From contig NZ_JADCUC010000001.1 of NCBI RefSeq assembly GCF_016464365.1, positions 682,001 to 746,000 on the forward strand: a stretch of 64,000 nt of DNA, written 5' to 3'. The notes under the pieces are model-generated. The model saw only the letters and a list, made by a program, of their open reading frames with translations. It was not told where the DNA came from and did no database searches. The translations under genes were made by a program, and so were the position numbers. The DNA comes from Sandaracinobacteroides hominis (GTDB lineage Bacteria; Pseudomonadota; Alphaproteobacteria; Sphingomonadales; Sphingomonadaceae). Shown piece by piece: positions 1 to 8,788 of this stretch. Numbering within the stretch: position 1 is the stretch's first letter; each line of letters begins with the position of its first letter.

Positions 1-1183
1 CCGGGAAGAAGATCTGCGCAATGCCGATGACCGAATGGCCCAGCAGCAAGCCGAGCACGGCCCCGGCCGCGGCCAGCAGCAGCCCTTCCAGCATGACCTG
101 GCCGAACACCTGTGCCCGCGACGCCCCGATCACCCGAAGCAGCGCCATGTCGCCCTGCCGCCTCTGCAGCGAGCCATAGAGGGCGACGAAGATCGACAGG
201 CCGGCGGTCAGCATCTGCAACAGGGCGAGCACGCGCATGGTGTCGAGGCCGATGCCCACCAGCGAGAGAACACGGGCCAGTTCGACAGCCGGCACGGCGG
301 CTTGCAGACTGGTCTGGCGGTTGATGAATCCGGGCAGCTGAACGGCGCCCAGCGCCGAGCGGTACTGCACCAGAACCGCCGTGACTTCCGGCTTCAGCTC
401 GGTGGCTGCGCCTGCGTCCCGCGCGGAATTGCCGGATTCCGAATGCGCTTCATGGTCATGCGCTTCATGCTCATGTGCGTCGTGATCGTGCGCGTCGTGT
501 TCGTGCGCCTCATGTTCATGCGCGTCGTTATCGTGCGCGTCGTGTTCGTGCGCCTCATGTTCATGCGCAATGCCGTGCGCCTCCCAGACGCTTTCCACCG
601 GCGTCAGGATCAATCGGTCGAGAACCGTGCCAGTCGGCTTCAGGCGGCCGACCACCACGAACGGCGTCGCGTCATGGACATGCCCGCCTTCTCCCAGGCC
701 GTGGCTGCCGGAAAAGCGCTGGCCAAGGCCGGCGCCAGTGCCCGTTGCGACATCGCTGCCGATGACTGCTTCCATTGGCTTTGCGAACAGGCGCCCGTCG
801 GCCAGCGACCCGCCATATAGGTCAACATAGGCCGGCTCGGTGCCGACGATGCGGAAACCGCGAAAATTGTCGCCAAGCGCAAGCGGGATCGCCTGCCGGA
901 CAGTCGCCTGCTGCCGCAGGAGATCGACCGTTTCCAGCGGCACATTTCCCGTGGGTGCGTCGATGTGAAACACGCTGGAGAGGATGAGCTGCATCGGCGA
1001 GCCCTTGGCGCCCACGACGAGGTCGATCCCCTGCGCATCGCGGTCCATCCGGCTTTCCAGCTGGCTGGAGAATATCCGCAGCAGAACGAGCGTCGCCACG
1101 CCCAGCGTCAGCAACAGGATGTTCAGCAGGGTGGCAAGCTTGCGGTCGCGCAGATACGCAAGTGTCAGCGAGAACATGTTCAT
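1..1183 (-). CDS. FtsX-like ABC transporter permease with histidine-rich loop (3' end off the left edge)
   Basis: Inner-membrane permease of the MacB/FtsX type, partner of the ATPase gene just upstream. The translation opens MNMFSLTLAYLRDRKLATLL, with one N-terminal membrane segment (about residues 14-34) followed by a large extracytoplasmic domain. Three or so membrane segments begin near residue 300, with the FtsX-family stretch ALLRVIGASRAQVFGQVMLE. About residues 203-247 form an almost pure His/Asp/Glu/Ala tract (EHEAHEHDAHDNDAHEHEAH and onward) in the extracytoplasmic domain, as in metal-handling proteins. The ATG lies in an ATGA overlap with the ATPase stop, which fixes the start. The stop codon is outside the window. 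FtsX-type permeases usually drive lipoprotein or export mechanics rather than solute import. A metal-linked role is inferred from the His tract only. Confidence 0.85.
   Translation of the reverse strand, partial: MNMFSLTLAYLRDRKLATLLNILLLTLGVATLVLLRIFSSQLESRMDRDAQGIDLVVGAKGSPMQLILSSVFHIDAPTGNVPLETVDLLRQQATVRQAIPLALGDNFRGFRIVGTEPAYVDLYGGSLADGRLFAKPMEAVIGSDVATGTGAGLGQRFSGSHGLGEGGHVHDATPFVVVGRLKPTGTVLDRLILTPVESVWEAHGIAHEHEAHEHDAHDNDAHEHEAHEHDAHDHDAHEHEAHDHEAHSESGNSARDAGAATELKPEVTAVLVQYRSALGAVQLPGFINRQTSLQAAVPAVELARVLSLVGIGLDTMRVLALLQMLTAGLSIFVALYGSLQRRQGDMALLRVIGASRAQVFGQVMLEGLLLAAAGAVLGLLLGHSVIGIAQIFFP
442..575 (-). repeat. in-frame tandem repeat encoding the His-rich tract
   Basis: A run of near-identical 12-24 nt units inside the permease gene, for example GCGCCTCATGTTCATGCG occurring twice on the + strand. 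The units code for alternating (E/D)H(E/D)A. Such a tract can expand or contract by slippage in multiples of the codon without breaking the frame, so its length probably varies between strains. It is not a CRISPR: there are no spacers and the repeat is coding. Confidence 0.75.
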
Positions 1184-1845
1184 GTGAGGGCGCCCAGTTG
1201 CAGCCGCTGCCCGAAGCGGTCGCGGATGCGCGCGTCGTGGGTTGCGACCAGCAGCGTCGCCCCCGTCGCCTCGGCGCTTTCGAACAGCAGGTCCATCATG
1301 CGCGCGGCATTTCCGTCATCGAGGGCCGATGTAGGCTCGTCTGCGATCAGCAGCGCCGGCCGTGTCACCAGCGCGCGGGCGATGGCGATCCGCTGGCCTT
1401 CGCCCTGGCTGAGTTCGCGGGGACGCCCATGGGCGCGGTGTGAAAGCCCGGCCAGATCGATCAGCCTGTCCACGTCGGCCGGATCCTGCAGGCGGCGCCC
1501 GATGCGCTGGGCCAGCAGCAGATTTTCCCGAACCGTCAGCGCGGAAACCAGACGCAGCGTCTGGAAGACGAGACCTATGGTCCGCCGGCGCAGGTCATCT
1601 CGGGCGGCGGCGGGCTGCCCCGTCATCCGTTCCCCGGCGATCTCCACATCGCCAGCAACCGGCGTAACCAGGCCGCAGATGATGTTGATGAGGCTGGTCT
1701 TGCCAGAGCCTGACGGCCCGAGAAGCAGGGCATGCCGATGCCGGTCGAGCTGCCAATCGTCGATATCGACGATGGAACGCCCGCCAATGGAATGGCGCAG
1801 CCCCCTCAGCCGGAGCAAGGGCGCGTCCTGAACCATATTGCTCAA
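1180..1845 (-). CDS. ABC transporter ATP-binding protein (LolD/MacB family)
   Basis: Cytoplasmic ATPase of 221 aa, the usual length for the LolD/MacB/YbbA group. It has Walker A GPSGSGKTS at residues 43-51, a signature variant LSQGE at 145-149 where LSGGQ is usual, and Walker B LLIADE at 165-170. The start overlaps the stop of the small secreted-protein gene by ATGA, and its own stop overlaps the permease start by ATGA, so the three genes form one translationally coupled unit. It should energise the His-rich permease. The LSQGEGQ signature is typical of this subfamily and is not a defect. Confidence 0.93.
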   Translation of the reverse strand: MSNMVQDAPLLRLRGLRHSIGGRSIVDIDDWQLDRHRHALLLGPSGSGKTSLINIICGLVTPVAGDVEIAGERMTGQPAAARDDLRRRTIGLVFQTLRLVSALTVRENLLLAQRIGRRLQDPADVDRLIDLAGLSHRAHGRPRELSQGEGQRIAIARALVTRPALLIADEPTSALDDGNAARMMDLLFESAEATGATLLVATHDARIRDRFGQRLQLGALT

Positions 1846-2168
1846 CGTGGATAGGAAGCCGTTACCGGCGAGGCTTTTTCAGGTTCCGGGAGGGGATCGG
1901 GATCGCCGGGTGCGCGCGCAATTGCAGAACCTGCGTCTTTATCGTCCGACGTGGAAAACCGGCTCAGAAACGCCTTCCGCGCCCGCTCGGCGGCTGCGAT
2001 GCGGTCAGCCTCCATCTGGGCGCGTGCCGCCTGTGCTTCGGCACTTCCGGCAGCATAATCCCAGCCGCCAAAATAGCCGTGCATGTCGCAGGCAGAGGCG
2101 GAAGAGGTCATTACGGCCGCGACCAGGGCAGCGTGGAGCAGAGATCGACAGGCCTGTTTCTGAATCAT
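1842..2168 (-). CDS. small secreted Cys/His protein, first gene of the ABC module
   Basis: A 108-residue protein with a signal peptide (residues 1-26, cleavage likely before ACDMHG) and a short mature domain. That domain starts with the motif CDMHGYFGGWDY, followed by an Ala/Glu-rich helix and a Pro-rich tail. The Cys-Asp-Met-His cluster could bind a metal or haem, or carry a modification. It is co-transcribed with the ATPase and permease, so it may be a periplasmic partner or substrate of that transporter. I do not recognise a named family. The layout recalls zinc-linked ABC loci of the Vibrio Zrg kind, but that is an analogy and not an assignment. Confidence 0.7.
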   Translation of the reverse strand: MIQKQACRSLLHAALVAAVMTSSASACDMHGYFGGWDYAAGSAEAQAARAQMEADRIAAAERARKAFLSRFSTSDDKDAGSAIARAPGDPDPLPEPEKASPVTASYPR

Positions 2169-2174
2169 GGCGTT

Positions 2175-2587
2175 ATGTTATACCGTGACCGTTTCCCAAG
2201 CAATAGCATGCCTGACGGCGATGGTGTCGCATTCGACATGGAGCATTCAGACGGAACCGTCGCCGCGGCGTTTGACAGTGCGTGGAAGCAATGGTGCGCT
2301 GGGTTCAGGCCAACGGCCCTGACTACAGCTATGCGGCCTTCTCCCGGAACGTCAAAGCTGCAGGTTGCGCGGGCTATCTGGTTTCGTTCCTCGGCCGGCG
2401 TGTCGTTTACTATGGTCGTACCGCCGATCTCAAACGGCACCTGGCGGCTGGTGCTGTTCTGGATGATCCGGCGCAGCTTCGTCCACTCAACCCACTGGAC
2501 GGTGGGCAGGGCCGCTCAGCGAAGGGCGGCCCTGACTCGTCTGGTTGTCTTCAGAACGCAATGGTAAGCTTTGCCGTTCCCGATTGA
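2175..2587 (+). pseudogene. DUF1398-like gene remnant with a one-base frameshift
   Basis: Two reading frames together resemble the C-terminal two thirds of a DUF1398 protein. From 2175 the first frame gives a Met-Pro-Asp-Gly stretch and ends AAAFDSA. From 2282 the second frame gives VEAMVRWVQANGPDYSYAAF and then AAGCAGYLVSFLGRRVVYYG, which is the family's best conserved part. The frames join cleanly if one base is restored at 2281/2282 (GC-GTG instead of GCN-GTG). The first 40-50 residues expected for the family are missing. The tail after about 2450 is unlike the family and overlaps the autotransporter's 3' end. It is either a decayed gene or a sequencing error. Start and end are approximate. 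Confidence 0.45.
2507..2534 (-). terminator. hairpin just downstream of the autotransporter stop
   Basis: A perfect 9-bp stem, CAGGGCCGC paired with GCGGCCCTG across a 10-nt loop, lies 17 bases past the stop codon of the autotransporter gene. There is no T tract on the minus-strand side, so it may terminate weakly, act with Rho, or only protect the 3' end. Confidence 0.4.
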
Positions 2588-5500
2588 GACCTGAACCCAC
2601 TTCCAAACTCCGGGGCGTATTGCACGGAGACCGCGATGTTCTTTGCGCCAAGGATGTCGGCACCGATGGAGAACCGGCCGAGTGTACCCGGACCGGCTGT
2701 CGTCAGGTCGAAGCTGTCGCCCTGTGGCTGGTCTGCGAACCTCGCCGTCGTCGTCCACTCGCGGGCGCTTCCATATTCGATGGCGGCGCTTGCAAACGGG
2801 CGCAGTGTGACCTTGGCAGAGAGCGGCAGCTTCGTGCCAAGCTCGACGCCCGCCACTCCGATCAGTGCGGTGTCGGACTGGGCCTCTACCGCGAGCCGGA
2901 ACGGCGAGGTGCCGCCTTCGGTAAACGCCTTGTTGGAGACATGAATGGCATGCCCTTCCACGAACGGGCGGAAGAATGTGGTGCCGCCATCGAGCAGATT
3001 ATAGGCTGCCCGCACATGGCCGCCGATCTGGGATTGTTCCGGCTTTGCGCTGGCCTGTTCGCTCAGGCCAACGGTGATCGTCCGGCTGGACTTGTACCAG
3101 CCATAGGCCGCATCGATCCCGGCAGAGAGCTCAAGGCGCGCTGGGGTATAGAGGAGACCAAGGCCGCCCACCAGCGAGTCCCCGCTGATCCGCGCCGTGC
3201 GGCTTTCATCGCGGAACTTCGTGCTTTCATAAGCGATGGAGCCGGTCAGGGCCAGATTGTCCGACAAGGGCAGCTGCCCGCCGGTTTGCAGGGCGAACGC
3301 ATCGGCGCTGTACCCCAGCGTGTCGGCGCTCTCGTCTTGTGTGGTGTCGTTCACCAGCACCCGGCTCCAGCCACAGCGGTCAGCCGTCCGGCTTTCCAGC
3401 TGCACCTCCTGGCAGCCACCATAGAGGTTGGCAGCAAAGGTGCGGCTGCTGTTGAAGCGGAAGGCCCCAAAGGCGCCGAGACCCTGCCCCGCCAGCGACC
3501 GAAGACCGGCAGCGTAACCCGCATCATCCGTTACACCCAGCAGACGGGTGAAGGCCAGATCGGCGGACGCACCGCCATCGAACAGCGATTGCAGGTTGGC
3601 GGCCACCGCCCGCTCGTTGGCGCCAAAGCCAGACGCCTTCGACGCGAAGTTGGCAACCGGCGTGACAGACAGTTCGTTGCCGGAAGCCGTCGCCTTGAAA
3701 TCATACAGGTGGCTGCTGTCGGCGGTTGTCATCGCAGGATCGAGGGTAAGCTTGCCGGAAGCCGACAGCAGCTTCAGCGAGCGGTTGTGGATGCTCTTGG
3801 CGTTCACCGTGAGAGTGTCCCCAACCAGGGCGTCCCCGGTCACCACCAGCCGGTCAGACGTACCACCCGTGAAATCCGCATCAAACACAAGCTTGCCTGC
3901 GCCGCTGTAGCTGCCTTCGAGCGTTGTGACGTCGGTTTCGCCGGACAGGTCCATCTTCCCCTTGTTGACGAGCGTGCCGCCGCCAAGGCTGATCGAGGCA
4001 TAGGGATTGATCGTGCCCGACCCCTCGTTGGTGATGTTCCCATGCGCGATGTGGATGTTGCCGGTGATGTTGCCCCAGTTGGTCCCTACGAAGGCGGCGC
4101 CATTGGCGAAGACCGCGGTTCCGGTCTTGGTGTCGTGCGTCGCGATGGTGCCATAGTTCAACAGCTGGTTCGAGAAGGCGTCACCGCCATTGGCGAAGTA
4201 GATGGCAGCCGCTGCGTCGAAGCCGGAACTGCCGCCCCAGACCGATGCCGCACTGTTGGTGGAGCTGCCGACGGTGACCTTGATCTGCTCGTTGCTGCCG
4301 ATGCCGCCATTGTCGGCGCCGCCCGTCGATTGCGCGAAGATGCCGGGCGAAAAGGCGCCCTGGGCATCGACCGCGCCCTGCACGGAGACGTTGACCGGAT
4401 AGCCGAGGCCGCCGCCGCCAGCCGAGCCGACAAAGGTGCCCACCCGTGTGGCGACCCAGCCGCCGCCACCGCCGACCGACTGGGCGATGATGCCAGCGGC
4501 AGACCAACCGGATGTGGTGATGGCTGCGCCGGTGTCGACGGTGACCTTTACGTCGCCGCCATTGCCGACAAAGCTGCTGTGATTGGGCGCGAAGTCCACC
4601 ATTGCGGCGCCCCAGCCGATGTCGCCGGCGATGCCGCCGCCGCCACCGACCGACTGGGCGAAGACACCGACGCCGCCACGGCCCGAGGTGGTGATGTTGT
4701 CGCCAACCTCGACGATGACGCCGCTGTTGCTGTTCTGCGGGTCGAGGCCGGGGTTGACCGTGCCGGTCTTGCCGCCGGAGCCGAGCAGTTCGAGCGCGGT
4801 GGCGCCCACCGGCTTGCCGCCCAGCGCAAGGCCGCCGCCACCGGCCACCGACTGCGCCAGGATACCGATTCCATTGTCGCCATTGGTGGTGATGGTGCCG
4901 CCAGCGCTGGTCGTCACCTGCGCAGCGCCCGAGATGCCGGAGATCACGCCGCTGGTGGAGCCGAGGCTGATATTGCCCTGGAAGTCCTTCGAGTCGGCGG
5001 TGTTGTCCGAACCGCTGGCGGAGTCGAGATTGGCTGCCAGCGTCTTGATGATGCCGCCACCGCCCGAGATCGACTGGGCGATGATGCCATAGCTGTCATG
5101 GCCTGCCGTCTGGATGGCGCCCGAGCTGGTCACCTGCGCCAGTTGGGAGATGCCGTTCTTCGCCGTCGAGGTGCCCCCAAGGGATACCGAGAAGCCGAGC
5201 GTTTCGATGCCGCCAGTGCCTGGCGCGGTGACGGTGGTGGTTCCGCCGATGCCGCCGCCCATGCCGATCGACTGGGCGATGATGCCGGCTGAAATCGCCC
5301 CGGTGGTATAGGCTGAACCGGTGTGGGTGATATTCACAAAGGCACCACTGGTTGCATTCGGGTTGCTGCCAGAACCCTGGGTGCCGCCACCGATCCGGAC
5401 ACCCGACGTGATGCCAGGGCTGGACCAGTCCACGGGGGCCGAGGTCGCTGCCGCCCCGCCCTTGCCGCCGCCGCCGCCGACCGACTGGGCAACGATGGCA

Positions 5501-8500
5501 TCGGACAGGTTGCCCATCGTCGCCACGCTGCCGTTGTTCGTCACCGACATCTCGCCGCCGGCACCGCCGGCGCCGCCCTTGCCGCCGACCGCCAGGATGA
5601 GGGTGTTGCTGGACGAGAAGTTGCTCAGATCGATCTTGCCGCCGAGCGCCGCGGTATCATCAAGATAGGTGAAGATATCGCTGCCCGCGACTTCGATGTT
5701 GAGCAGCGTCGCCGCGGTTGAGGCCAGGGTCTTCAGGTTGTTGTATTCGGCCATCGCGGTTTCGTAGTCTTCGTGAACTTCGAGAGCCTTGTTGATAATC
5801 GCGTTCACGTCACCGGCGGTGGAGTGCGCGTCGCCGTTCGACCCATCGTCCTGCGATGTGTCCGATCCCAGCGTCGTCCCGGCCTTGCCGCCGGCGCCGC
5901 CGCCGCCGCCGATCGACTGGGCCAGGATGCCGCCCGCGTCAGCGCCATAGGTGAGGATGGCGCCGGTGTTCGTCACGCCCGAGCTGGAGCCCTTGTAGAA
6001 GGTGTCGCCGCCGTTCCCGCCGCTGCCACCGACAGCGACATTGAGGCCGACCGTGGAGGAGGTCGAAGCGGCTGCACCGCCGGCGCGCCCGCCGCCGCCG
6101 CCGATGGTTTGTGCCAATATGCCGTGGGCGCCATCGCCAAGCGTCAGGATGGCGCCACTGTTGGTTGCAAAGACATCATAGCCCTGACCGCCATTGCCGC
6201 CCTGCCCCCCCAGCGCGAGATTCGTGGAAAGGCTCTTCTGCTCCTCGGTCGAGGCAAGCGCGTCGCCAGCGCCGCCGGCGCCGCCCCCGCCGCCGATCGA
6301 CTGCACCAGCATGCCATCGGCGGATTCGCCGCGTGTCAGGATGAAACCACTGTTCTGCCCGTTCACGATGGCGCCGGCCCCGCCGCCACCGCCTTTCCCG
6401 CCGTGGGTCACGTCGGCCGCCAGGTTCAGGCCGCCGCCCGATGCCTTCGCCGAGGCATCGGCATCGCCGCCGGTGCCGCCGCCGCCGCCGATTGCCTGGC
6501 CGACCAGGCCGGCGGCCCCGTTGCCGAGTGTTGCGACGAAGCCTCTGTTCTGCAGGAAGACCGCTTCGGCCGCGCCGCCATCGCTGGCGCCCCCGCCGAT
6601 CGCGACAGACAGCGCGACGGCCGGATATTCCTTGGCCCCATAGACTGAGGACTTGGCGAGTGACGCGCCGCCCGAGCCGCCGCCGCCGCCGATGGACTGC
6701 GCCAGGATGCCATAGCTTTCGGCGCCGGCGGTGCTGATGGCGCCGGTGTTGGTGTCGGCCTGGGCCGCGTTCACCGTGCCGCCGTTGCCGCCGGAACCCC
6801 CGCTGCCGCCGATGGCAATCGAGACGCCGAAACTCTCGCTGGTCACCGAGCCATAGCCGCCGCCGCCCGAACCGCCGCCGCCGCCGATGGACTGCATCAC
6901 CACACCCGGCGAGTGGTCGCCAAAGGTGGTGACCGTGCCATTGCCCAGATTGGCGGCATAGGCGTCGCTCGCGCTGCCGCCTGCGCCAGCGGTGCCGCCG
7001 ACCACGAGGTTCACGAGCACACCCGTCGAGCTGGTGACGTCGCCGCCCTTGCCGCCGCCACCGCCGATCGACTGGGCGACGATGCCCGACGACAGGAAAC
7101 TGTTGGTGATGACGATTGAATCCGTCAGCGAGGCGCTGGCGATGTTCCCTGCCGACCCGTCTCCGGCGGCTCCGCCGACGGCGAACCAGCCGTCCTTTGC
7201 GTTGCCGCCGACGCCACCGCCGCCACCGATGGACTGGGCGATCACGGCAGTTTCGTTCTGCGCATTGGGATCGCCGTAATCCACGACGATCCCGGTCTGG
7301 ATGTTGGCGTCCGTGCCCGTGATGGTGGCCTTGCCGGAGGTGCCGCCGAGATTGCCGTTGCCGCCCTGCGGGTTGAACCAGGCAGCCGAGCGGCCACCGT
7401 TGCCGCCGATCCCACCGATCGACTGCACCAGCACACCGTAGCTGTCGTTTTTGTTGTAGCTGACGATGATCCCGTTGATGCTCGCGCTTGCATCGCCGGC
7501 ATTGCCGCCGGCCCCCGCGAGGCCTGCGGCAGAGGCGCTGCCGCCGGCACCGCCGGCGCCACCGTAGGACCCGACCATGAAAGCCGGCCCGCTGCTCTCT
7601 TGCATGGTGACCTTGGCACCCGACGCGAGCGTTGCCGAGACGGCGCCGGCGTTGCCGCCATTGCCGCCGTTCCCGGCAGCGTTGCCGTCGGAGCTGCCGC
7701 CATTGCCGCCATTGCCACCGTTGCCGCCTGCCGAGACGACCAGGACGCCCGTTGTCTGGCCGGTGATCTGGCCGCTGATGGTCGCTGTCACGAAACTGCT
7801 GTTGCCGCCGAGGCCGCCGTTCGCGCCGTCGGTCAGCCCTGTCGCGTGCGAACGACCCGTGCCGCCATCGCCGCCGAGCGACGCCACATAAACGCCATCG
7901 CCGGCCGCGCTGCCCCAGTCGCCGCCGATCGAGGCCACGACACTCTGACCATCGCCGCCCTTTGCGGACAGGCCGTTGCCCTGGCTGCCGAGCGCCCAGG
8001 ACGCGACCCCGCCGCCGCCGCCCCTGCCGCCGGCCGAGGCGATGGTAACACCGCTGATGGCGAGGCCCGTCGAGCCGGAAAAGGCATAACCGTTGGTATT
8101 GGCGCCGATGATGACATTGATCGCGCCACCGTCCTGCCCCGGCGCGCCTGGGCCACCGGCGTTCTGGTCGAGGGGGTCGAAGCCGTCGGCGTTGCCGCCG
8201 TTTCCACCGAGGCCGCCAATGGCGGTGATGTTCATCGGAGACGTCGCGACACCGGAGGAAACGAGCGCGCGGAGATTGTCGATTTCGAGCGCGGTGATGT
8301 TGCCTCCTTGGCTGCCGGTGGATCCGCCGGTTCCGGGCTCGTCGCCAATCGCATCCGGGCCATCGGTTCCGTCGATGCCGTCGCCGGAGATCACGCACGA
8401 GCCGTCGGGCGTCACGACGCAGTTCTGCGCCTGCGCGGCATCTGGCGACACCCCGTGCAAGGCGAGGATCGTGCAAAGCGCGGTCGTGAGGAGGAGTCTG

Positions 8501-8589
8501 GAGCCGGTTCCGGCACACAGGATCTTCGGAGCCGTCGCCATGACCGACGACGACAGGAATTTGTTGCACTGAACAGATTGCCGTTTCAT
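2551..8589 (-). CDS. giant glycine-rich autotransporter (type V secretion, C-terminal beta-barrel)
   Basis: A 2012-residue surface protein. It has an extended signal peptide (residues 1-55, ending ...AAQAQNC), a passenger of about 1700 residues, and an autotransporter barrel of about 280 residues ending KLTIAF with the terminal Phe used for BAM recognition. The passenger is a low-complexity parallel-helix type built on repeats such as GILAQSIGGGGGSGG, seen at least sixteen times with drift. Similar Gly-rich autotransporters are common in sphingomonads, but their function (adhesion, biofilm) is mostly unproven. I placed the start at 8589 because the N-terminal extension upstream has no signal character and an AGGGGTGAAG ribosome-binding site precedes this ATG. 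A Crp/Fnr-type regulator is divergent from it. Confidence 0.92.
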   Translation of the reverse strand: MKRQSVQCNKFLSSSVMATAPKILCAGTGSRLLLTTALCTILALHGVSPDAAQAQNCVVTPDGSCVISGDGIDGTDGPDAIGDEPGTGGSTGSQGGNITALEIDNLRALVSSGVATSPMNITAIGGLGGNGGNADGFDPLDQNAGGPGAPGQDGGAINVIIGANTNGYAFSGSTGLAISGVTIASAGGRGGGGGVASWALGSQGNGLSAKGGDGQSVVASIGGDWGSAAGDGVYVASLGGDGGTGRSHATGLTDGANGGLGGNSSFVTATISGQITGQTTGVLVVSAGGNGGNGGNGGSSDGNAAGNGGNGGNAGAVSATLASGAKVTMQESSGPAFMVGSYGGAGGAGGSASAAGLAGAGGNAGDASASINGIIVSYNKNDSYGVLVQSIGGIGGNGGRSAAWFNPQGGNGNLGGTSGKATITGTDANIQTGIVVDYGDPNAQNETAVIAQSIGGGGGVGGNAKDGWFAVGGAAGDGSAGNIASASLTDSIVITNSFLSSGIVAQSIGGGGGKGGDVTSSTGVLVNLVVGGTAGAGGSASDAYAANLGNGTVTTFGDHSPGVVMQSIGGGGGSGGGGYGSVTSESFGVSIAIGGSGGSGGNGGTVNAAQADTNTGAISTAGAESYGILAQSIGGGGGSGGASLAKSSVYGAKEYPAVALSVAIGGGASDGGAAEAVFLQNRGFVATLGNGAAGLVGQAIGGGGGTGGDADASAKASGGGLNLAADVTHGGKGGGGGAGAIVNGQNSGFILTRGESADGMLVQSIGGGGGAGGAGDALASTEEQKSLSTNLALGGQGGNGGQGYDVFATNSGAILTLGDGAHGILAQTIGGGGGRAGGAAASTSSTVGLNVAVGGSGGNGGDTFYKGSSSGVTNTGAILTYGADAGGILAQSIGGGGGAGGKAGTTLGSDTSQDDGSNGDAHSTAGDVNAIINKALEVHEDYETAMAEYNNLKTLASTAATLLNIEVAGSDIFTYLDDTAALGGKIDLSNFSSSNTLILAVGGKGGAGGAGGEMSVTNNGSVATMGNLSDAIVAQSVGGGGGKGGAAATSAPVDWSSPGITSGVRIGGGTQGSGSNPNATSGAFVNITHTGSAYTTGAISAGIIAQSIGMGGGIGGTTTVTAPGTGGIETLGFSVSLGGTSTAKNGISQLAQVTSSGAIQTAGHDSYGIIAQSISGGGGIIKTLAANLDSASGSDNTADSKDFQGNISLGSTSGVISGISGAAQVTTSAGGTITTNGDNGIGILAQSVAGGGGLALGGKPVGATALELLGSGGKTGTVNPGLDPQNSNSGVIVEVGDNITTSGRGGVGVFAQSVGGGGGIAGDIGWGAAMVDFAPNHSSFVGNGGDVKVTVDTGAAITTSGWSAAGIIAQSVGGGGGWVATRVGTFVGSAGGGGLGYPVNVSVQGAVDAQGAFSPGIFAQSTGGADNGGIGSNEQIKVTVGSSTNSAASVWGGSSGFDAAAAIYFANGGDAFSNQLLNYGTIATHDTKTGTAVFANGAAFVGTNWGNITGNIHIAHGNITNEGSGTINPYASISLGGGTLVNKGKMDLSGETDVTTLEGSYSGAGKLVFDADFTGGTSDRLVVTGDALVGDTLTVNAKSIHNRSLKLLSASGKLTLDPAMTTADSSHLYDFKATASGNELSVTPVANFASKASGFGANERAVAANLQSLFDGGASADLAFTRLLGVTDDAGYAAGLRSLAGQGLGAFGAFRFNSSRTFAANLYGGCQEVQLESRTADRCGWSRVLVNDTTQDESADTLGYSADAFALQTGGQLPLSDNLALTGSIAYESTKFRDESRTARISGDSLVGGLGLLYTPARLELSAGIDAAYGWYKSSRTITVGLSEQASAKPEQSQIGGHVRAAYNLLDGGTTFFRPFVEGHAIHVSNKAFTEGGTSPFRLAVEAQSDTALIGVAGVELGTKLPLSAKVTLRPFASAAIEYGSAREWTTTARFADQPQGDSFDLTTAGPGTLGRFSIGADILGAKNIAVSVQYAPEFGSGFRSQSGTAKLTIAF
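4310..7950 (-). repeat. passenger repeat array of the autotransporter (QSIGGGGG units)
   Basis: Within the passenger a unit of roughly 55-100 residues recurs. It is centred on G(I/V/L)(L/V/I)(A/V/M)QS(I/V)GGGGG, followed by a stretch ending near the next TxG..GI(L/V)AQS. At least sixteen copies are recognisable. Copies near the barrel degrade (QSISGGGG, QSVAGGGG, QSTGGADN), and copies near the signal peptide lose the Gln (VVSAGGNGG). The Gly codons make the DNA itself repetitive (gccgccgccgccgat on the + strand), so recombination and assembly error are both plausible here. Confidence 0.8.
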
Positions 8590-8709
8590 GTTCTTCACCC
8601 CTGTTGACGGCCTGTGAATATCGGGCGCAACAGGCGTCCTGGATGGCCGGTTCTGGGGGCGAATTGATGGAAATGCGCCGACGTGTCTTTCGTCTAGTTT
8701 CAAAAATGG

Positions 8710-8738
8710 ATGCGCATACGCATGGTTTCGCAATGCGT
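8710..8738. promoter_or_regulatory. alternating ATGCG/CGCAT repeats between autotransporter and Crp-type regulator
   Basis: In the 199-bp divergent region the sequence holds ATGCG, then CGCAT four bases later, then ATGCGT nine bases after that. This makes two overlapping inverted repeats. The site lies 51 bp before the regulator start and about 120 bp upstream of the autotransporter start, a usual place for a shared operator. It is a pattern observation only. Confidence 0.35.
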
Positions 8739-8788
8739 GACGGCGGTATGGCCTGGCAGCTGTCAAACCTCCCAAGGCAACCCCGCCA

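Noticed and set aside
442-575. Regular short repeats that could suggest a CRISPR array
   Set aside because: No unique spacers, unit length 12-24 nt, and the repeat is in frame and codes a His-rich loop.
2545-5292. Long + strand open frame of about 915 codons opposite the autotransporter
   Set aside because: It is the complement of the Gly-rich repeat DNA. The translation is Arg/Asp/Gly-biased without domain character, and the minus strand gives a complete signal peptide-to-barrel protein.
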